A DNA stretch of 64,000 bases from Thioclava nitratireducens (GCF_001940525.2 NZ_CP019438.1:1-64000); one strand, 5' to 3'; positions 11,483 to 19,608 are shown, numbered from the stretch's first letter. Numbers and translations: made by a program. The notes: generated by a model not told the origin, from the letters alone.

Positions 11483-12213
11483 CTACGGTCACCGCAAACT
11501 GCATGACGACCTTCTCGAGCAGGGCGAAAGCGTCTGCCTGAACCGTGTTGCCCGCCTGATCAAGCTGGCTGGCATCAAGGCGCAGATCGGTTACAAGCGT
11601 CGACCGGGGAAGTATCGCGGCAAGCCCTCGGTGGTCGTCGACAACACACTGGAGCGGCGGTTTGACATGGCGACACCGGACAGCCTCTGGGACGAGGCCT
11701 TGTTCGCCATTGGTTCGAGAACAACGGACGAGTGACATCACCTATATCCGCACGCAGGAAGGCTTCGCCTATCTTGCCGTTGTCATCGATCTCTTCTCGC
11801 GTCGTGTCGTCGGATGGGCGATGCAAAGCCGCCAGACGACCGAAGTTGTCCTGCAAGCGCTGCTCATGGCGACATGGCGGAGAAAGCCCAGGGAAAAGGT
11901 TCTGATCCGTTCGGACCAGGGCAGCCAATTCATCAGCATGGACTGGGCAGCGTTCCTTCGGGCCCACAATCTGGAGCACTCGATGAGCCGCCGCGGAAAC
12001 TGCCATGCCAACGCGGTCGCTGAGAGCTTCTTTAACCTACTGAAGCGTGAGCGGATCAGACGACGAACCTATCGAACACGCGAAGACGCCAAGCAGGATG
12101 TGTTCGACTACATCGAGATGTTCTACAACCCGAAGCGCAAGCATGCCCGAAACCGAATGCCGTCGCGCGTCGACTTTGAGCGGCAGCAGAAACTGAGACA
12201 CGAAGGCGTCTAA
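11483..12213 (+). pseudogene. IS3-family OrfB transposase, truncated and interrupted
   Basis: The reading begins abruptly at the IS6 boundary with YGHRKLHDDLLEQGE, well inside an OrfB integrase (residues before this are lost). It runs to about 11690 (MATPDSLW), then about 40 extra bases disrupt the frame, after which DITYIRTQEGFAYLAVVIDL resumes and continues to the TAA at 12213. The rve-type D-D-E core is recognisable (DITYI, RSDQGSQF, NAVAESFFNLLK). Non-functional. Confidence 0.85.
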
Positions 12214-12637
12214 GAAACGCGGGGCTGTTCAGTGCCCGGCGGCCAGTGACCGCGAACTCACACCCACAAGCCACGTGCGTGGCCCCTGCGAGGGACATTG
12301 CAGGGGCCACGAATCCGTTCTGACTGGGATCAAGCTCGGCGGAGCGGCCAGAACGGCCATTATAAGTTTAGGTAGCACCTTACCATGAAGCCAGAAGATT
12401 TTAACCTAACGTTTCGGTTAAAGTAGGTAAGCGCCGCAAGCCCCTCGGCGGCTCTCTCAGTTACGCAATTTGAAAATTGCCCATAGCTCCTAGCCACGAG
12501 CTTATGTCTGACAATGCTTAGACAGGGCACCCGACCTGCTTCTAAAAGCCCCGGATGGCTGATAATTTTAATCGGGATTTCTTGACCCAAGTGTTTTTGT
12601 CGGTTATTCGACGGACGAACAGACAAGCAGGAACATC
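12214..12637. other. intergenic region with hairpin, palindrome and possible promoter
   Basis: No gene seen in these 424 bp. Contents: an 11-bp perfect inverted repeat (GTGGCCCCTGC at 12279-12289, complement at 12300-12310, 10-nt loop) without a T-run; a 7-bp inverted repeat TTTAACC..GGTTAAA (12400-12406/12416-12422) in an AT-rich stretch that could be an operator; and a possible promoter for the iron genes, TTGACC at 12582-12587 and TATTCG 17 bp later. The first 100 bp or so is likely the right end of the IS3 copy. Confidence 0.45.
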
Positions 12638-12979
12638 ATGACTCGCATTTCACGCATTCTTCCCGCGCTTTTCGTGCTCGCCTGCGCGCCGGCGCTGGCC
12701 GTGGCGGACGAAACAATCCCAACGATTACCCTGACCGACGGGGTCGTCTCGCCGCAGCAGATCGACCTTCCCGCGGATACCGCCGTGACGCTGACCGTCT
12801 CGAATACCGGCAAGACCGCAGCCGAGTTCGAGAGCAAGCGCCTGCGGATCGAGAAGATCATCGCGCCGGGCCAGACCGAGACGATCGAACTCCGGGCGCT
12901 GCCGGCGGGCAGCTATCCCTTCGTCGAGGAATTCCACGAGGATCAAGACACCGCCAAGGGCACGATCGTCGTCAAGTAA
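12638..12979 (+). CDS. periplasmic cupredoxin-domain protein of the iron-uptake locus (FtrB-like)
   Basis: 113 residues. Signal peptide about 1-23 (LFVLACAPALAVADE), so exported to the periplasm. The remainder is a cupredoxin-like beta-sandwich. In FtrABCD-type ferrous iron systems a cupredoxin partner oxidises Fe(II) ahead of the FTR1 permease. It is 24 bp upstream of an FTR1 gene. The P19-like FtrA and ferredoxin-like FtrD partners are not present beside it. Copper binding cannot be confirmed: few His/Cys ligands are visible. Confidence 0.8.
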   Translation: MTRISRILPALFVLACAPALAVADETIPTITLTDGVVSPQQIDLPADTAVTLTVSNTGKTAAEFESKRLRIEKIIAPGQTETIELRALPAGSYPFVEEFHEDQDTAKGTIVVK

Positions 12980-13003
12980 CCCACCAACCCACGAGAGAAT
13001 GTC

Positions 13004-13834
13004 ATGGACGGACAGATCATCTTCATCCTGTGGCGCGAGAGCGTCGAGGCGCTGCTCGTCATCGGCATTCTCGCGGGATGGCTCGCACATGAAGGCGCCG
13101 GGCGACGCGCGGCGCGCTTCCTCTGGGGTGGCGTTCTGACCGGGCTGGCGCTGGCGCTGGCCTTCGCGCTGACGCTGCTGGGCTTCTCGAAACTGCTGTC
13201 GACCGAGGTCCGTCAGGACCTGATGACGGTGATGGTCTTCGTAGCCGCCGGGCTGATCGTGCAGATGGTGGTCTGGATGCGCGGCCACGGCCGTACGCTG
13301 AAACGCGATCTCGAGGCCGGGCTGAAGGCCGCCGCGATACGTCAGGGCTGGTGGGCGGTTTTCCTACTCGCGATGGCGGCGGTAGCGCGCGAGGGCTCGG
13401 AAACGGTAGTCTTCCTCTATGGCTCACTCGCCGCGGCGAAGCAGAGCGAGATGACCGGCGTTCTGGCCTCGATCGCAGTCGGTGTGGCTGCCGCGGGGGC
13501 AAGCTATGCCGCGCTGCGGGCCGGGGCACGATTTATGCCGTGGCGCGGTTTCTTCCGTGTATCCGAGGTCATGCTGCTCCTACTGGGCGCTGCGCTCTTC
13601 ACCACCGGCGTGGATGATCTCGTCTCGGCAGGCATCCTGCCCTTCGGCGCACCGCTCTGGGACATGAGTGCGCTGCTCGATGACGGGGGCCGTCTTGGCG
13701 GGCTGATCTCGGCGCTGACCGGTTACCGTGCCGCGCCGGACGCCGCGACGCTGGGCGGCTGGATCATCTACTGGGCGTCGGTCGCAGGTATCCTGCGCTG
13801 GCAGAGCCGCAGCTTACAAGCCCGTCTGGCCTGA
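13004..13834 (+). CDS. FTR1-family iron permease
   Basis: 276 residues, seven or so membrane helices. Two R-E-x-x-E iron-transfer motifs are present: RESVE at 11-15 and REGSE at 129-133, the hallmark of FTR1/EfeU-type permeases of the inner membrane. Follows the cupredoxin gene with a GAGAG ribosome-binding stretch, and a strong terminator lies 30 bp downstream, so the operon seems to be these two genes only. Probably imports iron in a redox-coupled way; iron regulation is expected but I see no certain Irr/Fur box. Confidence 0.92.
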   Translation: MDGQIIFILWRESVEALLVIGILAGWLAHEGAGRRAARFLWGGVLTGLALALAFALTLLGFSKLLSTEVRQDLMTVMVFVAAGLIVQMVVWMRGHGRTLKRDLEAGLKAAAIRQGWWAVFLLAMAAVAREGSETVVFLYGSLAAAKQSEMTGVLASIAVGVAAAGASYAALRAGARFMPWRGFFRVSEVMLLLLGAALFTTGVDDLVSAGILPFGAPLWDMSALLDDGGRLGGLISALTGYRAAPDAATLGGWIIYWASVAGILRWQSRSLQARLA

Positions 13835-13863
13835 GGCCCATCCTTACAATTCGCATTTTTTTG

Positions 13864-13900
13864 CCCCGGCCGGGATTATTCCCGCGCCGGGGTCGTTTTT
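13864..13900 (+). terminator. rho-independent terminator after the iron permease
   Basis: CCCCGGCCGGG (13864-13874) pairs with CCCGCGCCGGGG (13881-13892) with one bulge and a 6-nt loop, then TCGTTTTT. Right position for the end of the cupredoxin-FTR1 operon. Just downstream (13942-13995) a GGAG-preceded ATG opens a 14-codon frame of no recognisable meaning. Confidence 0.8.
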
Positions 13901-14012
13901 CTCTTTAGCGCCCACCAAACCCGAGAGGAGACACATAGGAGATGCCCTCGGTTGAAGATGTCGTTCTGTCGGCCATCGGAGATGAGATCAGCTGACGAGA
14001 ATGCATCCTGTT

Positions 14013-14217
14013 TTATTGACTTGATCTTCCATCTTTGGGGACGTGCCCGCCAGACGCGCAGACAATCAATTCTGTCCGATTGGCGACCTCGAATTTCTCC
14101 ATCAAACGCTCCTGATATGTCCTCACGGTGAACTGGGAAATCCTGAGCATTTTCGCGATTTCCTTGTGTGTCCGGCCCCGAAGCAGTCCGTCGCGCACAC
14201 TCCGTTTCCCATCGCTC
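14013..14217 (-). pseudogene. LuxR-type helix-turn-helix fragment
   Basis: Immediately downstream of the DUF1499 stop, a frame of about 66 codons reads RSVRDGLLRGRTHKEIAKML, ISQFTVRTYQERLMEKF and NRTELIVCA: a full LuxR/NarL C-terminal HTH. No start codon or receiver/sensor domain precedes it, because the upstream part is the DUF1499 gene in another frame. It looks like the 3' stump of a regulator cut off by a deletion, unless translated by read-through from the neighbour. Confidence 0.7.
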
Positions 14218-14934
14218 TTATTCGGTGACTTGTGTTTGCAGCTCCGTAAGGAACGCCTCGATGCGTCGGGCATTGGCGCCGCGGTCGATCTGCCCAAGGC
14301 GCGAGCGTGACCGCATGTCGATGCGGCAGCCTGTCTCGGTTCCGGTAACCCGAACTGCAACCTCGTCTTCGAAGCCGAAGACGTGACTTCGGGCGATGGC
14401 TTCGATCTGGTTTTCCGCAGGGTCGGCCGAGAGAACCTCCCAGCCACGCGTTTCGACAAGGTTCAACGCCTCTGCGAATGCATCCTCGACCGGGATCGGA
14501 AGGTCCAGCGGGCGCACGTCCGGATAGGCGGAGCGTTGTGGCTCGGCATTCTGAGCCGGGTAGTCCGTTGGCGTCGCGGTGAACCAGTAGACCGGCGGGT
14601 CTTCGGTATCGGTCGAGATGTCGTTTATCGGCGGTGTCGTCCGAGCGGCGATTTCGAAAGCCACTCCAAGGCCTGCAGCAGGTAATGACAGGATGAGGCC
14701 AATCAGCGCAATGCTGGCACCGCGCCTCTTGCGGATAGCCCCCGCCAAGGTCACGAGCGCTGCGACGACCCCCGCTAACGCCGTCCAGACACCCCAACCG
14801 GCGATGTCATAGGCTTGGGGCCAAGGCCAGCCGCCCGCACGATAGCCCCAGACGGACAAAGCAAGAAGCGCAAGGGACGCAAGGCCCAGGAGGATCGTCG
14901 CAAAGCCAAGGCGTCGCGTTATAAATTCAAGCAT
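14218..14934 (-). CDS. DUF1499 family membrane-anchored protein
   Basis: 238 residues: three or so N-terminal membrane helices (LGFATILLGLASLALLALSV, then two more to about residue 95), followed by a soluble DUF1499 domain (about 120-235, with DLPIPVEDAFAEALNLVE and RVTGTETGCRIDMRSRSR). Function of DUF1499 proteins is unknown. Stands alone, between the LuxR stump and the hydroxylase-like gene. Confidence 0.85.
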   Translation of the reverse strand: MLEFITRRLGFATILLGLASLALLALSVWGYRAGGWPWPQAYDIAGWGVWTALAGVVAALVTLAGAIRKRRGASIALIGLILSLPAAGLGVAFEIAARTTPPINDISTDTEDPPVYWFTATPTDYPAQNAEPQRSAYPDVRPLDLPIPVEDAFAEALNLVETRGWEVLSADPAENQIEAIARSHVFGFEDEVAVRVTGTETGCRIDMRSRSRLGQIDRGANARRIEAFLTELQTQVTE

Positions 14935-15074
14935 CTGTATCTTCCTTATCGGGGGCGGGATTTAAGCGGGGGTGCGTTTCCAAGGATCAACGGGCCGCCT
15001 GAAAGGCGAAAAGAGAACCTGCAAGAGCTGTTCAGGAAAGGGGCGCAGGTTCTCGCGGACGCCGAGGGTATAAG

Positions 15075-15926
15075 TCATTCCTCTTCCTCCACCGCGATGC
15101 GTGGATCGAGAGCATGACCCGAAGCTGGACCGCGCAGGGGCTGGAGCAGCATTCTGTCGATCCAAAGGTCACGGCGCGTGCGGAACTGTTCGATCCCAAT
15201 CTCCATGTCCTGATGCCCCCTTGACGGTTGCGCGACATAGGTGCCTAATAGCCGGTCCCACCAAGGCAGGTTGAAGCCATAGTTCGAATTGGTCTCGCGC
15301 GGATCGACGGAATGGTGGACGCGATGCATGTCGGGGGTGACCACGAACAGGCGCAGCACCCTATCAATCGGACGCGGCAGATCGATATTAGCGTGGTTGA
15401 AAAGCGCGGTCGCATTCAGGATCACCTCGAACAGCAGCACCGCGACCGCAGGCGGCCCGAGCGCCGCGACCACCGCCAGCTTGATCCCCATCGAGATCAG
15501 GATTTCCAGCGGATGGAACCGCAGGCCTGTCGTTGCGTCGAAGTCGAGATCGGCATGGTGCATCCTATGCAGCCGCCAAAGTCCGGGAACCGCGTGGAAC
15601 ATGACATGCTGAAGGTAGATCGCCAAATCGAGCACCAGCATCGAAACAAGGATGCCCGCCCAAGTCGGCCACTCCAGATTGTTGAACAGCCCCCAGCCAC
15701 GGTCTTCGGCCATGACGGCCAATCCGACTGCGAGGATCGGGAATGCCAGGCGCAGGATCACCGTATCTATAAAGACCATGGCAATATTGTTCGTCCAACG
15801 GATCAAGCGCGGTATCTCTCTGCGCCGCCGGGGGGCCGCGACCTCCCACAACGCCATCGCCGCCAACACGCCCAAGAAAGCGGCAAGTCGGATCGTCGGC
15901 TCGGCAGAGAGGATCGTTTCGGTCAT
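15075..15926 (-). CDS. sterol desaturase / fatty acid hydroxylase family membrane protein
   Basis: 283 residues from the ATG at 15926 (MTETILSAEPTIRL). A longer start at 15974 falls inside the 26-bp palindrome and is therefore unlikely. Several membrane helices, and the histidine boxes HVMFH, HRMHH and HRVHH that bind a di-iron centre in this superfamily of O2-dependent hydroxylases/desaturases. Substrate unknown. Divergent from the ArsR-rhodanese gene; similar genes beside such repressors are often linked to sulfide/persulfide stress, so a lipid or sulfur-stress role is possible (inference). Confidence 0.88.
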   Translation of the reverse strand: MTETILSAEPTIRLAAFLGVLAAMALWEVAAPRRRREIPRLIRWTNNIAMVFIDTVILRLAFPILAVGLAVMAEDRGWGLFNNLEWPTWAGILVSMLVLDLAIYLQHVMFHAVPGLWRLHRMHHADLDFDATTGLRFHPLEILISMGIKLAVVAALGPPAVAVLLFEVILNATALFNHANIDLPRPIDRVLRLFVVTPDMHRVHHSVDPRETNSNYGFNLPWWDRLLGTYVAQPSRGHQDMEIGIEQFRTRRDLWIDRMLLQPLRGPASGHALDPRIAVEEEE

Positions 15927-15965
15927 GCGTTCGGCTTTGCTCTTGTGGCGCAGGCTGGATTCGCT

Positions 15966-15991
15966 ATCATTCAATTATTCGATTGAATGAT
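15966..15991. promoter_or_regulatory. 26-bp palindromic operator for the ArsR-rhodanese repressor
   Basis: ATCATTCAAT (15966-15975) and its exact complement ATTGAATGAT (15982-15991) flank a 6-bp spacer. The form (ATTCAAT-N6-ATTGAAT) is the kind bound by ArsR/SmtB dimers. It lies 20 bp before the ArsR start and 39 bp before the chosen hydroxylase start, well placed to repress both. Confidence 0.75.
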
Positions 15992-16011
15992 GTAGTATCC
16001 TGAGGCAGCCC

Positions 16012-16674
16012 ATGTCAATTAGCCCGAAGATGGCCCTTCTCGAAGAATACGCCCTTGTCGCGCGTGCCTTTTCGGCCCCCGCTCGCCTTATGCTTCTCGA
16101 GCAGCTCGCCCAGAGCGAACGCAGGGTAGAGGCGCTTGCGGAAAAAACCGGGCTCACTGTTGCGAACTGTTCGCAGCATTTGCAGCAATTGCGGCGTGCT
16201 GGCCTGGTCACCAGTCGGCGCGACGGCAAGGCGATAATCTACAGGCTGTCCGACGCGAGGACGCTGACGTTTTTGGGAATTTTGGGCGATGTGGCCGAAA
16301 GGAACCTCGCACAGGTTGGGGAGATCCTGCGCGGGCTAACGAACGGCGAAGACGCGCCGGAACCGATCAACCGCGACGAGCTTGCCGCTCGACTGAGTGA
16401 AGGGTCGGTGACCGTCCTCGACGTGCGCCCCGCCGACGAGTTCGCCGATGCCCATATCCCGGGCGCGCTCAACATGGCCGTGACGGAGCTGGACAAGTTC
16501 CTGACGGCCCTCGACCGGAACACTGAGATTGTGGCCTATTGTCGTGGTCCATACTGTGTCTACGCCCACCAAGCTGTAGCGTTCTTGCGCAAGAATGGCT
16601 TCAACGCCCGTCGTCTTGACGGCGGTCTGCCTGAATGGCGCGAAGATGGTCGAACCATTCGGTCGACATCCTGA
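16012..16674 (+). CDS. ArsR-family repressor fused to a rhodanese domain
   Basis: 220 residues. N-terminal winged helix (about 10-95: LTVANCSQHLQQLRRAGLV is the recognition helix region) and C-terminal rhodanese (about 118-215: VTVLDVRPADEF, then the active loop C177-RGPY-C182). The usual metal-site CVC motif is absent. Rhodanese domains carry persulfide on the loop cysteine, so the likely signal is sulfide/persulfide or another reactive sulfur species rather than a metal. Divergent from the hydroxylase-like gene over a perfect palindrome. Confidence 0.92.
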   Translation: MSISPKMALLEEYALVARAFSAPARLMLLEQLAQSERRVEALAEKTGLTVANCSQHLQQLRRAGLVTSRRDGKAIIYRLSDARTLTFLGILGDVAERNLAQVGEILRGLTNGEDAPEPINRDELAARLSEGSVTVLDVRPADEFADAHIPGALNMAVTELDKFLTALDRNTEIVAYCRGPYCVYAHQAVAFLRKNGFNARRLDGGLPEWREDGRTIRSTS

Positions 16675-16834
16675 TTTACAAAGGCTTTATTCGATATTCG
16701 ATGCCGCAACGTGTCGACCTCACTATGTCAGCTCTCTGGGTGCGAGGCCTTCGAAATGCCATGATGACTCGCCCGGACTTCGCATGAGATTTCACGATCA
16801 AGACAACGTCAGCTTCATGTCTGCTTTGAGCGGA

Positions 16835-18367
16835 TTCTGTGGAAAAACACCCGTTCGCGATTGCAGAAATTGGAAGCTTTCGTGATGTGCGACTGCCTTT
16901 CCTATAAGGCTTTTCGCGGTTGCTGCGGTGCGGGAAGGATCTTTGCCAGCTTCCTGAGGTTCTGGGCGGTTGCGGCGAGGAGAAATTCGTCATTTGCGCC
17001 GCACGGGCCACGTAGTCGGAGGCGTCCGAGGCCAAGGATGCGTTTGAGGTGCGCGAAGAGCATCTCGACCTTCTTCCGGAGCTTCATCGAGACCTCGTAT
17101 TGCCTGGTCTTTGCGATGTCCCTGGCGACCTGGCGGGCGTCTTCGTGTTCCTCGCGGGTGATGGACCGGAAGTCCATGTTCGGGCAGCAGTGCTGCTTCG
17201 AAGGGCAGGCCTGACAGATGTGCTTCAAGCCGCGGTATTTGGCGACGCCCTTGCCGGTCGGTCCTCTGTTCGGGTCGGAATAGTTCCGGCGGAACTGCTT
17301 CAGCGTCTGGCCCTCTGGGCAGATGTATTGATTGTTTTCGGCGTCCCACTCGAAGTCGGCCCGAGTCCAGGTGCCATCGTTACGGCCCGACTTGTCCAAG
17401 ACGGGGATGTGCGGCGCGATCTTGCGCTCGACCAGCCAACCCAGCATCGGCCCGGTGCCATAGGCGGTATCCGCGATCAGGCGTTCGGGATGCAAATCGA
17501 ACTTGGCCTTAACCCGGTCCAGCATGGTGCGTGTCGAGCCGACCTCCGCCTGCCGGATCGACCGCGTCGCCTCGACATCCACAATGACGCCGTGATCCGT
17601 GTCGATCAGGTAGTTGTCTGAATAGCTAAAGAATGCCGGACCCTTGCGCGCTGCCGTCCACTGGCTGGCCGGGTCGGAATGCGAGGTGAACTTGGGCTGG
17701 ACCTCGCTGGCGGCACCGAAGGCGGCCTCGTCCAGCGTCTCAAGATACTCGCGAACGGCGCGGGGCGCATCCGTCGGATCGATTTGCGAGGCGTCCCACT
17801 CTTCCTTCGGCGTCGAGTTCTGCTTGTTCGCATCCGCCTCGATCAGGCTGGCATCGACCGCCATGCGCTGCCCGCTCACCAGGCCTTCCTCGATGCAGCG
17901 TGCGACCGTCATCTCGAACAGGTGGCGTAGCAGCTCGCTGTCACGAAACCGGCCATGGCGGTTCTTCGAAAAGGTGGAGTGATCCGGCACCCGGTCAGCA
18001 AGGTCGAGCCGGCAGAACCAGCGATACGCCAAGTTCAGATGCACCTCTTCGCAGAGGCGCCGCTCGGACCGGATGCCGGAGCAATAGCCGACCAGGAGCA
18101 TGCGGATCAGCAGTTCGGGGTCGACAGACGGACGGCCCGTGTGGCTGTAGAAAACCGCAAGATGAGCACGGATGCCGCTCAGATCGACGAACCGGTCGAT
18201 GGATCGAAGTAGGTGATCTTGCGGAACATGATCCTCCAGCGAAAACTCGTAGAACAGCGCTGGCTGAGCTTCCTGCTTCGGTCCCATCATCGCCAATCCT
18301 CCCACCTGATGTCGGAATTGAATCAGCGCCACGTCCAGCAATCAAGCGCGAGTTTTTCAACGGAATA
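16835..18367 (-). mobile_element. IS1182-type insertion sequence
   Basis: One transposase gene framed by imperfect inverted ends: ATTCTGTGGAAAAACACCCG at the left and, reading inward from the right, ATTCCGTTGAAAAACTCGCG. AGCGG occurs just outside both ends and may be the target duplication. End positions are good to a few bases. 160 bp of non-coding sequence separate it from the ArsR gene. Confidence 0.7.
16902..18290 (-). CDS. IS1182 family transposase
   Basis: 462 residues from the ATG at 18290 (MMGPKQEAQPALFYEFSLED); an upstream in-frame ATG at 18341 would lie almost at the IS end. Domains: N-terminal DUF772-like segment (HTGRPSVDPELLIRMLLVGY), DDE core (MAVDASLIEAD, LIADTAYGTG, CPSKQHCC cysteines) and the C-terminal VEMLFAHLKRILGLGRLRLR. 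Appears intact. Confidence 0.93.
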   Translation of the reverse strand: MMGPKQEAQPALFYEFSLEDHVPQDHLLRSIDRFVDLSGIRAHLAVFYSHTGRPSVDPELLIRMLLVGYCSGIRSERRLCEEVHLNLAYRWFCRLDLADRVPDHSTFSKNRHGRFRDSELLRHLFEMTVARCIEEGLVSGQRMAVDASLIEADANKQNSTPKEEWDASQIDPTDAPRAVREYLETLDEAAFGAASEVQPKFTSHSDPASQWTAARKGPAFFSYSDNYLIDTDHGVIVDVEATRSIRQAEVGSTRTMLDRVKAKFDLHPERLIADTAYGTGPMLGWLVERKIAPHIPVLDKSGRNDGTWTRADFEWDAENNQYICPEGQTLKQFRRNYSDPNRGPTGKGVAKYRGLKHICQACPSKQHCCPNMDFRSITREEHEDARQVARDIAKTRQYEVSMKLRKKVEMLFAHLKRILGLGRLRLRGPCGANDEFLLAATAQNLRKLAKILPAPQQPRKAL

Positions 18368-18509
18368 AGCGGGAAGCGGTCTTTCGCTGCGCCCACCGCC
18401 AAAGACCGTTAAGCTGATAAAGTCGGCTTCTCAGAGTATGGCGGCCGATACAGAAGCGCTACGTCGGCGCATTTGAGACACAGGCCGTTTCGGCCGTACG
18501 CCGGATGGG

Positions 18510-18923
18510 TCAGGCAGTTTCAGGGCGGTAGATGCATTCGGCCAGAGTGGTGCGATTTAGATCCGCGATGAACGCCGCGTTGGCAGTGGCCAATCGAGTC
18601 TTGAGCCGGCATTGTGGGGTCAGGGGACAAGTGTTCCCCTCGGGCGCAAAGCACTCGACGATCGCTTGATCGCCTTCGAGTGCGGCGACCACGTCACCCA
18701 GCCTGATAGTTTCGGGCGGCCGGGCCAGGATCGCGCCCCCGCCTCCGCCACGTCGCGTTTCCAGCCAACCGTTCGCCGCAAGGGTCGAAATCACCTTGGC
18801 CAAATGATTACGGGAGACCCGGAACTCTTCAGCCAGCTCGCCCGTGGTGAAGGGCTGTTCGGGGGTTCCTGCCATGCGCATCAGAACGCGCAGGCCATAA
18901 TCGGTGAAGGAGGTGAGGCGAAT
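18510..18923 (-). CDS. nsrR: NsrR-type Rrf2 family NO-responsive repressor (probable ATT start)
   Basis: Rrf2 winged helix with the three iron-sulfur cysteines in NsrR spacing: C-x7-C-x5-C in ECFAPEGNTCPLTPQCRLK. NsrR holds a [4Fe-4S] cluster destroyed by NO. The canonical N-terminus IRLTSFTDYGLRVLMRMA starts at an ATT at 18923, eight bases after a clean AAGGA (complement of 18932-18936). No ATG, GTG or TTG exists between it and an in-frame stop upstream; the first ATG, at 18881, would remove the first HTH helix. So the gene either uses ATT or its ATG has mutated. 137 residues with ATT. Divergent from ubiT over two NsrR-like boxes. Confidence 0.88.
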   Translation of the reverse strand: MRLTSFTDYGLRVLMRMAGTPEQPFTTGELAEEFRVSRNHLAKVISTLAANGWLETRRGGGGGAILARPPETIRLGDVVAALEGDQAIVECFAPEGNTCPLTPQCRLKTRLATANAAFIADLNRTTLAECIYRPETA

Positions 18924-18936
18924 TGTCGCAATCCTT

Positions 18937-18959
18937 AATTGGTATTTGAAGTGCGCATT
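18937..18959 (-). promoter_or_regulatory. NsrR-like box 1 (nsrR proximal)
   Basis: 23-bp 11-1-11 partial palindrome with half-sites AATTGGTATTT and AATGCGCACTT (as read from each end), close to the NsrR form AAGATGYATTT. Same motif as at 18970-18992 and 22575-22597. It abuts the nsrR ribosome-binding site, fitting auto-repression. Confidence 0.72.
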
Positions 18960-18969
18960 GAGCGGATGG

Positions 18970-18992
18970 TATGCGCATCAAAAATACCAATT
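18970..18992 (+). promoter_or_regulatory. NsrR-like box 2 (ubiTUV side)
   Basis: Half-sites TATGCGCATCA and AAATACCAATT, one base between. Inverted with respect to box 1, so the two together form a larger inverted repeat (18 of 22 positions match) spaced by 11 bp. Likely controls ubiT-ubiU-ubiV. Confidence 0.72.
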
Positions 18993-19036
18993 CATTCCAA
19001 TCCGCGCAAGATGCGGGGGACTTGAGAGGGGCGCCG

Positions 19037-19084
19037 ATGCACGACAATCCAGACGCAGAGTTCGAAGTCGAGGCCCGCGCGTGA
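19037..19084 (+). CDS. 15-codon open frame coupled to ubiT
   Basis: ATG at 19037, preceded by GAGAGGGG, gives 15 codons (MHDNPDAEFEVEARA) and a TGA that overlaps the GTG start of ubiT as GTGA. It could be a short leader peptide that loads ribosomes onto ubiT, or just the vestige of an upstream gene. No similarity recognised. Confidence 0.4.
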   Translation: MHDNPDAEFEVEARA

Positions 19085-19608
19085 GTGTCAGTGACGAAAC
19101 ACCCCCGTCGCAGTGGCCCGGCAAACGTGTGGCCGCGCAGCTTTCCTGCCTTGTCGTACAGCCATTCCTGACGCGGATCGTCCGCCGGATCGCGAAACGG
19201 CATCCCTCGCTCTTTGCCCGCCTTGGCCCGCATCAGGGCACCGATTTCCTGATCGACCCGCAGGAGTTGCCCTTTGCCTTGCATCTGCGCCCCGACCCGC
19301 AGGCACCTCTCCTTCGGGCGGTGCCGCGCGATGGCCTGCAGCACGCAGGGGCCACGATCCGCGGTCGGTTCATGCTGCTGCTGGAACTGATCGATGCTGA
19401 ACATGACGGCGACGCGGCCTTCTTCTCGCGCGATCTCGAGGTAGGCGGCGATACAGAGGCGGTTGTGCGACTGCGCAATGCGCTCGACGATATGGACGGC
19501 TCGCTCGCCGAAGAAACGGCGGCGATGTTCAGCCGCCCGGGCCGCGCGGTCCTCACCCGGCTTCGGCGAGCGTATCACGGAGAAATCGAGACAAGAGAGA
19601 ACCAATGA
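19081..19608 (+). CDS. ubiT: UbiT, SCP2-domain ubiquinone biosynthesis accessory factor
   Basis: 175 residues from a GTG. SCP2 sterol-carrier-like domain (about 50-150: RGRFMLLLELIDAEHDGDAA, FFSRDLEVGGDTEAVVRLRN), expected to bind ubiquinone precursors. UbiT works with UbiU and UbiV in O2-independent ubiquinone synthesis. Stop overlaps the ubiU ATG (ATGA). Upstream lie two NsrR-like boxes. The GTG is chosen because upstream codons in frame belong to the promoter region. Confidence 0.88.
   Translation: MSVSDETPPSQWPGKRVAAQLSCLVVQPFLTRIVRRIAKRHPSLFARLGPHQGTDFLIDPQELPFALHLRPDPQAPLLRAVPRDGLQHAGATIRGRFMLLLELIDAEHDGDAAFFSRDLEVGGDTEAVVRLRNALDDMDGSLAEETAAMFSRPGRAVLTRLRRAYHGEIETRENQ

Noticed and set aside
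16830..18372. AGCGG target duplication around the IS1182-type element
   Set aside because: The ends cannot be fixed to the base from one imperfect inverted repeat, so the duplication is only mentioned, not claimed.
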